9,754 nucleotides of DNA, taken from JBFHER01 sp041584055 (lineage in GTDB: Bacteria > Bacteroidota > Bacteroidia > Bacteroidales > UBA5342). The DNA lies in assembly GCA_041584055.1 (NCBI GenBank), contig JBFHER010000141.1:1-9754 (forward strand), read 5' to 3'. Shown here piece by piece: positions 1-6,559 of this stretch. Position 1 is the stretch's first letter; each line of letters opens with the position of its first letter. The notes under the pieces are model-generated. The model saw only the letters and a program-made list of their open reading frames with translations. It was not told the origin of the DNA and did no database searches. Both the position numbers and the translations under genes were made by a program.

Positions 1-1
1 A

Positions 2-277
2 TCACCTGATGCCATCCCAAACAATGGACAGTTTAACATTACAATGATCCGGAAGATCGGTGTTTGGGGCATCCTTTCGAACCTTGCCGGTTTGTATAGT
101 GGAAAATATGTGAAAGATCACAGGGTCTCTTCAACGGTGGGAAAGAAGATTGAGATATCATCACAGCGCAATATTCCCGGAGAGGCAGACGGAGAAAAAC
201 TCGGACAGGCCGATTATAAGATCGAAATACTGCCTCTTAGCCTCAAGGTTGTTTGTGGCGGAGAACTGAGTTGGTAG
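2..277 (+). CDS. Diacylglycerol kinase-family lipid kinase, C-terminal end (5' truncated)
   Basis: The reading frame is open from the first full codon of the window and ends with TAG at 275-277, so only about 91 C-terminal residues are visible. The fragment fits the last beta-rich domain of YegS/DagK/LCB5-type kinases, which phosphorylate diacylglycerol or related lipids with ATP at the inner face of the membrane. Visible signs are the opening pattern SPDAIPNNGQFNIT (family pattern: Asp/Asn-Gly followed by beta strand), the IRKIG...L..L..G segment, and the signature GEADGEKLG followed by ILPLSLKVV. In this family the xxDGE motif near the C terminus is conserved. The ATG at 44 is an internal methionine, not the start, because family-like sequence continues upstream of it. 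The nucleotide-binding domain lies outside the window, so activity and substrate cannot be judged. It is convergent with the acyltransferase gene, 44 bases away. Confidence 0.8.
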   Translation, partial: SPDAIPNNGQFNITMIRKIGVWGILSNLAGLYSGKYVKDHRVSSTVGKKIEISSQRNIPGEADGEKLGQADYKIEILPLSLKVVCGGELSW

Positions 278-321
278 GTCCACCGCAAGGGATTTGGAAA
301 TCATCCGATACATTCGAGCTG

Positions 322-1221
322 TTAGCCTCCAACGGCGGCCAGTAAAATTGAATTAAATTTTGCCTCTTCATTGTCACTTCTTGATGTGAGTACTATTGGA
401 GCAGAAGCTCCCAGAATCACAGAGGCCACTTTTGCATTGGCAAAAAATACAAGTGATTTGTAAAGCACGTTTCCAACCTCAATATCGGGGACCATTAACA
501 GATCGCACTCCCCGGCTACCTCACTTTTAATGCCTTTTAGTTTTGCACTCTCACTGCTGATGGCATTGTCAAATGCAAGTGGACCATCTATCAGACAACC
601 TTTAATCTGGTCTCGCTGCTGCATCTTAGATAGGAGTGCTGCATCCAGCGTCGCAGTCATTTTTTCATCCACCATTTCGATGGCACCCAAAACAGCAACT
701 TTCGGTAGAGGAACACCCAGGCGGTGCCAATAGGCAACCGAATTGTTGATGATGCCAATCTTGTCGCGAAGATCAGGAGAAATATTCATTGCTACATCTG
801 TTACAGCGATTAGCTTGTGATAGGTAGGTACCTCAAATAAAGCAAAATGCGACAGTAATTGTCCTTTTCGCAAGCCCCATTCTTTATTTAAAACGCCTGA
901 AAGGAGATCTGGTGTTTTGATGTTTCCCTTCATTAATATATCCGCCTGACCGTTGTGAACGATGCTCACCGAAAGGCGGATTGCCTTTTGATCATCAGCT
1001 TCATGAATGATACGAATGCCATCAATATCGATGGATTTCTCTTTGGCAACACTTGCAATTTTAGATTGATCACCAACCAGTATTGCTTCAATAATGTTTT
1101 GCCGGTGCGCATCCATCACTGCTCCAAGGGAGTTTGGATCCTGGGCAACGGTTAAAACCAGGCGGCGTGGGGAAGCCTGTTTCTTTATTAGTTTGTGTAA
1201 ATCCTTAAGTGTCTTAAGCAT
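322..1221 (-). CDS. ptb: Phosphate butyryl/acetyltransferase family protein (Ptb-like)
   Basis: This 299-residue cytoplasmic protein is the size of phosphate butyryltransferases and consists of one PTA/PTB domain. The family transfers an acyl group between CoA and inorganic phosphate (butyryl-CoA + Pi to butyryl-phosphate + CoA, or the acetyl equivalent). Family signatures seen are ADILMKG (residues 93-99), DGPLAFDNAIS (212-222), SEVAGECDLLMVPDIEVGN (233-251) and GASAPIVLTSRSD (271-283). The pattern of a final glycine-rich acyl/CoA site near the C terminus is complete, so the gene looks intact. The ATG at 1219-1221 is the first methionine of the frame and gives a normal N terminus. No butyrate or acetate kinase, the usual partner, is adjacent: a convergent lipid kinase lies downstream and the divergent his operon upstream. 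The acyl-CoA preference (butyryl, branched-chain or acetyl) cannot be read from the sequence, so the symbol is a family-level call. Confidence 0.85.
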   Translation of the reverse strand: MLKTLKDLHKLIKKQASPRRLVLTVAQDPNSLGAVMDAHRQNIIEAILVGDQSKIASVAKEKSIDIDGIRIIHEADDQKAIRLSVSIVHNGQADILMKGNIKTPDLLSGVLNKEWGLRKGQLLSHFALFEVPTYHKLIAVTDVAMNISPDLRDKIGIINNSVAYWHRLGVPLPKVAVLGAIEMVDEKMTATLDAALLSKMQQRDQIKGCLIDGPLAFDNAISSESAKLKGIKSEVAGECDLLMVPDIEVGNVLYKSLVFFANAKVASVILGASAPIVLTSRSDNEEAKFNSILLAAVGG

Positions 1222-1328
1222 AATTTGTTTTTTTGTTTAAAAATAAACATTTCATCTACATACTTAACAGATAAATGTCACCTTTGCTCACAAGGAGCGT
1301 TAAATTTTCATGACAATAATCATCCTTT

Positions 1329-1359
1329 TTTGGCAGGTTTTTAAATTTTACTACATTTG
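1329..1359 (+). promoter_or_regulatory. Bacteroidota-type promoter of the his operon
   Basis: TTTG at 1329-1332 (-33 element) and TACATTTG at 1352-1359 (exact TAnnTTTG -7 element) are separated by 19 bases. This matches the known primary sigma-factor consensus of Bacteroides and Flavobacterium. The predicted transcription start is about 1363-1366, some 11-14 bases before the leader peptide ATG and about 155 bases before hisG. No second good match was found between here and hisG. Confidence 0.8.
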
Positions 1360-1376
1360 CAGCACAAATAGTTGAT

Positions 1377-1424
1377 ATGAAATACGCAATGAAACATCAC
1401 CACCATCATTTTCTCCTGTGCTAA
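1377..1424 (+). CDS. hisL: his operon leader peptide (attenuator peptide)
   Basis: The short frame encodes MKYAMKHHHHHFLLC and stops at TAA (1422-1424). Five consecutive histidine codons (CAT CAC CAC CAT CAT) occupy 1395-1409. His-rich leader peptides ahead of his operons are known from enterobacteria, where ribosome stalling at these codons reports low charged tRNA-His. Here the peptide begins about a dozen bases after the predicted transcription start and ends one base before the antiterminator strand, followed by a terminator and then hisG. A second in-frame ATG at 1389-1391 would give an 11-residue peptide with the same His run. No Shine-Dalgarno sequence is visible, as is usual in Bacteroidota. 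The peptide is probably only a sensor and has no function after translation. Chance is unlikely given five His codons exactly in this position, but translation is not shown. Confidence 0.88.
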   Translation: MKYAMKHHHHHFLLC

Positions 1425-1474
1425 CGGTGGGCTTTGGTTGTTTTTTGTGTATAAAGATAGTTCCAGGCTTACCG
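1400..1474 (+). promoter_or_regulatory. his attenuator: protector and antiterminator pairings
   Basis: Two mutually exclusive pairings can be drawn. In the antiterminator, CGGTGGGCTT at 1425-1434 pairs with AGGCTTACCG at 1465-1474 over ten positions (seven Watson-Crick, three G-U); GG at 1436-1437 can add pairs with CC at 1463-1464. In the protector, CCACC at 1400-1404, inside the His codons, pairs with GGTGG at 1426-1430. A ribosome stalled on the His codons covers the protector strand and leaves 1425 onward free, so the antiterminator forms and transcription continues. A ribosome reaching the stop codon (1422-1424) covers the antiterminator strand, so the terminator forms. The pairing was done by eye, with no folding energies, and the five-base protector stem is weak. 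Confidence 0.72.
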
Positions 1475-1494
1475 TTTATCGGTAGGCCTTTTTT
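1465..1494 (+). terminator. Intrinsic terminator of the his attenuator
   Basis: AGGCTTACCG (1465-1474) and CGGTAGGCCT (1480-1489) form a ten-pair stem with one G-U pair and the five-base loop TTTAT. It is followed directly by a run of six T (1489-1494, the first base in the stem). It lies 26 bases before hisG and inside the his transcript, so it acts as a conditional terminator rather than a gene-end terminator. Its left arm is the strand that the antiterminator captures. Confidence 0.88.
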
Positions 1495-1520
1495 GATCAG
1501 AAAATTATAAAATTTACAGC

Positions 1521-2372
1521 ATGTTAAGAATTGCAGTACAGACAAAAGGAAGACTCCACGAAGATACCATGGAGCTGTTTAAAGAAGCAGGGATTAAATT
1601 AACCAGTGGTAAGCGGATGTTGCTTTCTCCTGCAAAGAATTTTCCATGTGAAATTTTATTCCTGCGGGATGATGATATTCCACAAAGTGTTGCGGACGGC
1701 GTTGCGGATGTGGGTGTTGTAGGCGAAAATGAGTACCTTGAAAAGAATCAGGATGCAAAAATAATTAAGCGTCTTGGCTTTAGCAAGTGCCGTGTCTCCC
1801 TGGCCATCCCAAAGGGCGAAGCTTACAGTGGTCCGGAGTGGTTTAATGGAAAGAAGATAGCAACCTCCTATCCGGTGATATTGAGAAAATTCCTGGAGGA
1901 GAAAAAAATTGACGCAGACATTCACGAAATCATGGGATCTGTGGAGATCGCGCCCGGAATTGGATTGGCAGATGCAATTTTTGACATCGTGAGTTCCGGT
2001 GGGACGCTTGTTTCAAACGGTTTGAAAGAGGTGGAGGTTGTCACAGACTCTGAGGCTGTTATGATTTCAAACAATGATATTGATGCCGAAAAACAAGCCA
2101 TCGTTGATGAGTTGCTGTTCCGCATCAATGCAGTTCAGGAGACTTACGGTAAAAAATACATTCTCTTGAATGCCCCTAACGATAAGGTGGCCGAAATTAT
2201 AAAACTGCTCCCCGGGATGAAAAGTCCAACAGTATTGCCTTTGGCCGAAGCGGGATGGAGTTCAATTCACAGCGTGATTAGCGAAAATTTGTTCTGGGAA
2301 GAAATCGGGCAGTTAAAGGCGCTGGGAGCACAGGGGATATTAGTAATTCCAATTGAGAAAATGATATTGTAA
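1521..2372 (+). CDS. hisG: ATP phosphoribosyltransferase, long form
   Basis: HisG catalyses the first step of histidine synthesis: ATP + PRPP to phosphoribosyl-ATP + pyrophosphate. The 283 residues match the long form, which carries its own regulatory domain and does not need HisZ. The N terminus (MLRIAVQTKGRLHEDT) is typical, VADVGVVGENEYLE (61-74) follows, and the PRPP-binding loop DIVSSGGTL is at 155-163. After about residue 210 comes the ACT-like C-terminal domain, with KYILLNAP (212-219), PGMKSPTVLPLAEAGWSSIHSV (231-252, including the conserved substrate/effector region) and a final beta strand. Long-form enzymes are usually hexameric and inhibited by histidine, so this step probably has feedback control as well as transcriptional attenuation. 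It is the first gene after the attenuator, and hisD follows after six to nine bases. Confidence 0.97.
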   Translation: MLRIAVQTKGRLHEDTMELFKEAGIKLTSGKRMLLSPAKNFPCEILFLRDDDIPQSVADGVADVGVVGENEYLEKNQDAKIIKRLGFSKCRVSLAIPKGEAYSGPEWFNGKKIATSYPVILRKFLEEKKIDADIHEIMGSVEIAPGIGLADAIFDIVSSGGTLVSNGLKEVEVVTDSEAVMISNNDIDAEKQAIVDELLFRINAVQETYGKKYILLNAPNDKVAEIIKLLPGMKSPTVLPLAEAGWSSIHSVISENLFWEEIGQLKALGAQGILVIPIEKMIL

Positions 2373-2381
2373 GTTTGCGTG

Positions 2382-3662
2382 ATGGAAGTTGTAAAGTATC
2401 CTGAAAAAGAAGACTGGGCACGGTTGCTGGAGCGACCTGATTTGGATTATTCTGCACTGTACGGGACGGTGGAGCAGGTATTGAAGGAGATTAAGGCCGA
2501 AGGGGATGAAGCTGTAATCCGGTATTCAGAAAAGTTTGATAAGGTGAAACTTTCTTCAATTCAGGTTTCAGATGCGGAAATGGAGCATGTAAGCATTGAT
2601 GAATCCTTGAAAAATGCCATTAATCTTGCCGCGGATAATATCTATAAATTCCATAAAGCACAAGAATTTAAAGGAGAAACCATTGAAACTTCACCGGGAG
2701 TGAAGTGTTGGCAAAAAGCAGTTGCCATTGAGAAGGTGGGCTTATACATTCCCGGAGGGACCGCACCATTGTTCAGTACTGTATTGATGCTAGGCATCCC
2801 GGCAAAAATTGCAGGGTGTCGAGAGATCATTCTTTGCACACCACCGGATAAAAATGGATCCATTCATCCAGCAATTTTGTATGCCGCTGCAAAAGTTGGG
2901 GTAACCAAATTATTTAAGGTGGGTGGCATTCAGGCCATTGGTGCAATGGCGTACGGTACGGAATCAGTGCCAAAGGTCTATAAGATTTTTGGCCCTGGAA
3001 ATCAGTATGTGACGGCAGCGAAACAGATTGTTAGTCTGAAGGATGTGGCCATTGACATGCCGGCAGGTCCTTCTGAGGTAGAAGTGATTGCAGATGCCTC
3101 TTCAAATCCTGATTTCATAGCTTCCGACCTCTTGTCTCAAGCCGAACATGGTGCAACCAGTCAGGTGGTTATGGTAACAGATGATGCATCCATAATTTCA
3201 CCGGTGCAAAAAGCTCTTGAAGCGCAATTAAAGGTTTTGCCGCGGGAAGAAATGGCCAGGAAGGCAATCGCCAACAGTCGGATTATCCTTGTAAAAGATC
3301 AGGAAGAAGTGATAGAGATCACCAATGCTTATGCGCCGGAACATCTCATAATCTCAACAGATAGTTATGCAAAGATTGCAGACAGGGTGATCAACGCAGG
3401 TTCTGTGTTTTTGGGACAATACACCCCGGAAAGTGCCGGGGATTATGCCTCGGGCACCAATCATACATTGCCAACCAATGGGTATGCCACAGCCTATAGC
3501 GGTGTAAATCTGGATAGTTATGTTAAAAAAATAACGTTTCAGGAAATCAGTCCTGAAGGCTTGCAAATAATAGGTCCTGCCATTGAAACGATGGCTGAAA
3601 ATGAAGAATTGTTTGCACATAAAAATGCAGTAACTTTGCGTCTGAAGGAAATTGGTAAGTAG
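2382..3662 (+). CDS. hisD: Histidinol dehydrogenase
   Basis: HisD oxidises L-histidinol to L-histidine in two NAD-dependent steps, the end of the pathway, using bound zinc. Counting from the in-frame GTG at 2379 (427 residues), the predicted zinc ligands are Gln254, His257 (SQAEHGA), Asp355 (GDYASGTNH) and His414 (FAHKNA). The catalytic Glu321-His322 pair sits in APEHL. All six sit exactly five below the E. coli numbers (259, 262, 360, 419, 326, 327), so no active-site residue is missing. GLYIPGGTAP (121-130), FGPGNQYV (204-211) and DMPAGPSEV (226-234) are further signatures. The frame opens GTG-ATG; the ATG at 2382 is chosen as start (426 residues), but GTG at 2379 is possible. The gap to hisG is only nine bases, suggesting co-transcription. 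Confidence 0.97.
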   Translation: MEVVKYPEKEDWARLLERPDLDYSALYGTVEQVLKEIKAEGDEAVIRYSEKFDKVKLSSIQVSDAEMEHVSIDESLKNAINLAADNIYKFHKAQEFKGETIETSPGVKCWQKAVAIEKVGLYIPGGTAPLFSTVLMLGIPAKIAGCREIILCTPPDKNGSIHPAILYAAAKVGVTKLFKVGGIQAIGAMAYGTESVPKVYKIFGPGNQYVTAAKQIVSLKDVAIDMPAGPSEVEVIADASSNPDFIASDLLSQAEHGATSQVVMVTDDASIISPVQKALEAQLKVLPREEMARKAIANSRIILVKDQEEVIEITNAYAPEHLIISTDSYAKIADRVINAGSVFLGQYTPESAGDYASGTNHTLPTNGYATAYSGVNLDSYVKKITFQEISPEGLQIIGPAIETMAENEELFAHKNAVTLRLKEIGK

Positions 3663-3674
3663 AACAACAGACCT

Positions 3675-4712
3675 ATGTTTAAAGTAAAGAATATATTACG
3701 CTATAATATCCGGGACTTGAAACCTTACTCCAGTGCCCGTGATGAATATGCCGGATCTGCATCCGTATTTCTGGATGCCAACGAAAATCCATACAACGCG
3801 CCGTACAACCGTTACCCGGATCCTTTGCAACGGGAATTGAAGAAACGTGTTGCTGAAATTAAGCATATTGATGCATCTCAGATTTTTCTTGGGAACGGCA
3901 GTGATGAAGCAATTGATGTTTTGTTTCGTGCCTTTTGTGAGCCAGGAGTGGATAATGTCATATCCATCGAGCCGAGTTACGGCATGTATCGTGTGAGTGC
4001 AGACATCAATGATATCAGTGTGCGCAAAGCATTGCTTAATCCGGATTATTCCTTAAATGTGGATCAGGTTTTTGCGCAGATAAATCAAAATACGAAATTA
4101 ATTTTTCTTTGTTCCCCAAATAATCCGACAGCCAACCTGCTGGAGGAAGAAGGGATAAAGAAAATATTGAAGTATTTTAATGGACTGGTGGTGATTGATG
4201 AGGCGTATATTGATTTTGCACCGGAAGCCAGTTGGTTGAATAAGCTACATGACTTTCCTAATCTGGTAGTGCTTCAGACATTTTCAAAAGCCTGGGGAAT
4301 GGCTGCTCTTCGCCTGGGAATGGCATTTGCATCTGCTGAAATCATTTCGATTTTCAATAAAATTAAATACCCTTACAACATCAATCTTTTAACGCAGGAA
4401 AAAGCGCTTGAAATTTTAAGTAATGCAAAAGTAAAAGACGGTTGGGTGAGTGCAATTCTTAAAGAGCGCTCGGTTTTGAGGAAAGAGCTGGAAAAGGTTC
4501 CGGGTGTTGAGAAAATTCATCCCTCGGATGCTAATTTTTTGTTGGTGAAAATGGACAATGCAACAGCCATGTACGAGCATCTTGTTGAAATGTCGGTGAT
4601 CGTTCGAAACAGGTCGAGTGTGAAGCTCTGTGACGACTCACTGAGAATTACCGTCGGTAAACGAGAAGAAAATTATGCCTTGGTGGAGGCGATGAAAAAA
4701 ATGAAGCAATAA
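3675..4712 (+). CDS. hisC: Histidinol-phosphate aminotransferase
   Basis: HisC is a PLP-dependent class I/II aminotransferase. It converts imidazole-acetol phosphate and glutamate into histidinol phosphate and 2-oxoglutarate. The 345-residue length is normal. Visible motifs are LDANENPY (33-40), GNGSDEAID (73-81, cofactor phosphate region), SPNNPT (147-152), DEAYIDF (175-181, Asp contacts the pyridine nitrogen), TFSKAWGMAALRLG (202-215, with Lys205 the Schiff-base lysine and Arg213 near the cofactor phosphate) and SLRITVG (322-328, with Arg324 the likely carboxylate/phosphate-binding arginine). The ATG at 3675 lies 12 bases after hisD. Paralogues such as tyrosine or phenylalanine aminotransferases share the fold, but the position between hisD and hisB settles the assignment. 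Confidence 0.96.
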   Translation: MFKVKNILRYNIRDLKPYSSARDEYAGSASVFLDANENPYNAPYNRYPDPLQRELKKRVAEIKHIDASQIFLGNGSDEAIDVLFRAFCEPGVDNVISIEPSYGMYRVSADINDISVRKALLNPDYSLNVDQVFAQINQNTKLIFLCSPNNPTANLLEEEGIKKILKYFNGLVVIDEAYIDFAPEASWLNKLHDFPNLVVLQTFSKAWGMAALRLGMAFASAEIISIFNKIKYPYNINLLTQEKALEILSNAKVKDGWVSAILKERSVLRKELEKVPGVEKIHPSDANFLLVKMDNATAMYEHLVEMSVIVRNRSSVKLCDDSLRITVGKREENYALVEAMKKMKQ

Positions 4713-4725
4713 AGGACGCCAGGAT

Positions 4726-5859
4726 ATGTCAAAAAAGAAAGTATTATTCATCGATCGTGACGGAACATTGGTTGTTGAACCTCCGGTGGATTATCAGTTG
4801 GATAGTTTTGAAAAGCTTAAATTTTATCCCGGTGCCATCAGTACCATGCGGCTGATTGCCGAGAAACTGGACTTTGAATTGGTCATGGTGACGAATCAGG
4901 ATGGTCTGGGAACATCATCTTTTCCGGAAGAAACCTTTTGGCCTGTACACAAGCTAATTCTTAACACATTCGAGAACGAAGGCGTCAGATTTCAATCTGT
5001 TCACATTGATCCATCATTGCCAGAGGAAAATTCTCCTAACCGCAAACCAAGAACAGGAATGCTTACGCAATATATGGATGGTTCTTATGATCTGGAGAAT
5101 TCGGTGGTCATTGGGGATCGTCTGACAGATGTTGAGCTGGCAGTGAACCTGGGGTGTAAAGCCATTTTTCTGCAATCAGAAGAGATCGCTGAAAAGCTTT
5201 TAAAGAACGGCTCTTTTCAAAACGCCTGTGTTTTGGCCACAGAAGATTGGTCAAAAATTTATGATTATCTCATCGGGGGTGAGCGAAAAGCAAATGTAAA
5301 CAGAGTTACAAAAGAAACGGACATTCACGTGGCACTGGACCTTGATGGTTCAGGGAAATGTGATATTTCTACCGGGTTGGGATTTTTCGATCACATGTTG
5401 GAGCAGATTGGGAAGCATGCCGGAATTGATTTGTTGATACAGGTAAAGGGTGATTTGCAGGTAGATGAACACCATACCATTGAAGATACCGCGCTTGCAT
5501 TGGGACAAGCATTTATGGATGCCCTAGGTAATAAACGGGGAGTGGAACGCTATGGTTATTGTCTGCCCATGGATGATTGCCTTTGTACTGTTGCCCTGGA
5601 CTTCGGAGGACGCCCCTGGCTAGTCTGGGAAGCAGACTTTAAACGCGAAAAAGTCGGGGATATGCCTACGGAGATGTTTATGCATTTTTTCAAGTCATTC
5701 TCAGATGCCTCAAAAAGCAACCTCCACATCATAGCCAATGGATCAAATGAGCATCATAAGATAGAAGGTATCTTTAAAGCACTTGCAAGAGCCATAAAAA
5801 TGGCCATCAAAAGGGATGTGTTTAAGTTTGAACTGCCCTCAACGAAAGGGACACTTTGA
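4726..5859 (+). CDS. hisB: Bifunctional histidinol-phosphatase / imidazoleglycerol-phosphate dehydratase
   Basis: This two-domain enzyme carries two pathway steps. Residues 1 to about 165 form a HAD-type histidinol-phosphate phosphatase: DRDGT at 10-14 gives nucleophile Asp10 and acid/base Asp12, VTNQDG is at 55-60, RKPRTGM (106-112) supplies the lysine, and GDRLTDVE (130-137) the metal-binding acids. Residues from about 190 to 377 form the manganese-dependent dehydratase, with FFDHM (220-224), DEHHTIED (247-254) and NEHHKIEG (341-348). Both active sites look complete. One oddity is that the structural zinc loop of the E. coli phosphatase (Cys93, His95, Cys101, Cys103) aligns without gaps to Asp95, Ser97, Ser103 and Asn105 here. 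The gene starts 13 bases after hisC and is the last his gene in the window. A convergent gene begins 22 bases beyond its stop. Confidence 0.96.
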   Translation: MSKKKVLFIDRDGTLVVEPPVDYQLDSFEKLKFYPGAISTMRLIAEKLDFELVMVTNQDGLGTSSFPEETFWPVHKLILNTFENEGVRFQSVHIDPSLPEENSPNRKPRTGMLTQYMDGSYDLENSVVIGDRLTDVELAVNLGCKAIFLQSEEIAEKLLKNGSFQNACVLATEDWSKIYDYLIGGERKANVNRVTKETDIHVALDLDGSGKCDISTGLGFFDHMLEQIGKHAGIDLLIQVKGDLQVDEHHTIEDTALALGQAFMDALGNKRGVERYGYCLPMDDCLCTVALDFGGRPWLVWEADFKREKVGDMPTEMFMHFFKSFSDASKSNLHIIANGSNEHHKIEGIFKALARAIKMAIKRDVFKFELPSTKGTL

Positions 5860-5881
5860 TGCAGCGAACGATGCCTTTGTT

Positions 5882-6250
5882 TTAGTCATCGAACGAGAGT
5901 GCTTCGTCAATGGGTTCAACATCGTCATCATCGTGCTTGTCCATGTAGTCAAGTCTTACTTCTGATCGTAATATGCCGTCGTCGTCGTAATCATCATCAT
6001 CCTGAATGATTCGATCAGCTTCACTAACCGACATTTTAATCATGTAATACTTTTCCTCCGTTTCAAAAGGGAGCGCACTGATTTTCTTCCCGTCTTTCCC
6101 GTTAAAGGTGATCAATTCATCAGAAAATCCATATGGATATGTGAGTTTGATTCTTTCAACGAGATCCTGACTTAGTTTTTCAAAGTCCTTAATTACACGT
6201 GGTTTACTTGCTTCCATGTCGTGAAAATCATTTAAATCATTATGTAACAT
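5882..6250 (-). CDS. Small acidic protein of unknown function
   Basis: I do not recognise a named family, although the sequence resembles uncharacterised proteins I recall from other Bacteroidota. From the ATG at 6250 it has 122 residues; an in-frame TTG three codons upstream (6257-6259) is less likely. The N-terminal two thirds looks globular, with a helix around EKLSQDLVERIK, then YPYGFSDELITFNGKDGKKISALPFETEEKYYMIKMSVSEADRII. The C-terminal third is strongly acidic, with two aspartate runs (DDDDYDDDG and DKHDDDD). There is no signal peptide or membrane segment, so it is probably cytoplasmic. The acidic runs could bind metal ions or basic proteins or mimic nucleic acid, but nothing here decides. 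It is transcribed alone against hisB, and no good promoter match was found upstream of it. Confidence 0.72.
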   Translation of the reverse strand: MLHNDLNDFHDMEASKPRVIKDFEKLSQDLVERIKLTYPYGFSDELITFNGKDGKKISALPFETEEKYYMIKMSVSEADRIIQDDDDYDDDGILRSEVRLDYMDKHDDDDVEPIDEALSFDD

Positions 6251-6291
6251 TTCTATCAATGCAAGCCTGAAGCCCGCCTCTCTTTATCCCT

Positions 6292-6350
6292 TTTTGCAAT
6301 TGATCTGGCCATGCGAACGGAACGAATCGGCGGCTCCGGTCAATTGAAAA
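6292..6350. repeat. Imperfect inverted repeat upstream of the acidic-protein gene
   Basis: CAATTGA at 6297-6303 is the reverse complement of TCAATTG at 6340-6346. Outside these, TTTT at 6292-6295 pairs with AAAA at 6347-6350 if G6296 is bulged, giving eleven pairs around a 36-base loop. It lies about 40-100 bases upstream of the leftward gene and could be an operator or a weak hairpin. The core CAATTG is itself palindromic, so chance is a real possibility. Confidence 0.35.
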
Positions 6351-6528
6351 TCGGTATAATTTTAATAGGTGCAAACTATGAAATATCATTTAGAAAAAAC
6401 AGAATCTGAAATAAAAAATGAATAAAAAATAATATTTAGAATTGGTTTAGAATGGATGAGCTGTGTAATATGTTGATAATTAAGAGTTAACTGGTTCATT
6501 TTTATTCTTAGCTAAAGAAAAAATGCAA

Positions 6529-6559
6529 TTGGGAAGCACAACTGAATTAACTAAATTTG
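6529..6559 (+). promoter_or_regulatory. Promoter of the kinase-murQ-dehydrogenase operon
   Basis: TTG at 6529-6531 and TAAATTTG at 6552-6559 (exact TAnnTTTG) are separated by 20 bases and match the Bacteroidota promoter consensus. The predicted transcription start, about 6563-6566, falls on or next to the ATG at 6565, so the transcript would be leaderless or nearly so. This also argues against translation from the upstream in-frame ATG at 6523. Confidence 0.65.

Noticed and set aside
44..277. A free-standing 77-residue protein starting at ATG 44
   Set aside because: The frame is open upstream to the window start, and the upstream residues continue lipid-kinase-like sequence, so the ATG is internal to a truncated gene.
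278..321. A bidirectional terminator between the convergent lipid kinase and acyltransferase genes
   Set aside because: No stem longer than three pairs and no T-run was found in the 44-base gap.
1222..1300. A promoter for the leftward acyltransferase gene, with a near match TATTTTTA on the minus strand (1238-1245)
   Set aside because: The -7 match is imperfect in AT-rich DNA and no -33 TTG is found at the right distance, so it is not listed as a feature.
1438..1450. A second intrinsic terminator at the T-run 1441-1446
   Set aside because: The only stem available before it (1400-1404 with 1426-1430) has five pairs, a 21-base loop, and ends ten bases before the T-run, so it does not fit an intrinsic terminator.
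6366..6380. A minus-strand promoter for the acidic-protein gene (TAGTTTG)
   Set aside because: It is one base short of the TAnnTTTG spacing and has no recognisable -33 partner.
6378..6425. A 15-codon frame (starting MKYH) resembling a second leader peptide
   Set aside because: It lacks a run of any regulatory codon and no terminator or antiterminator follows. The shared first residues with the His leader are likely chance in AT-rich DNA.
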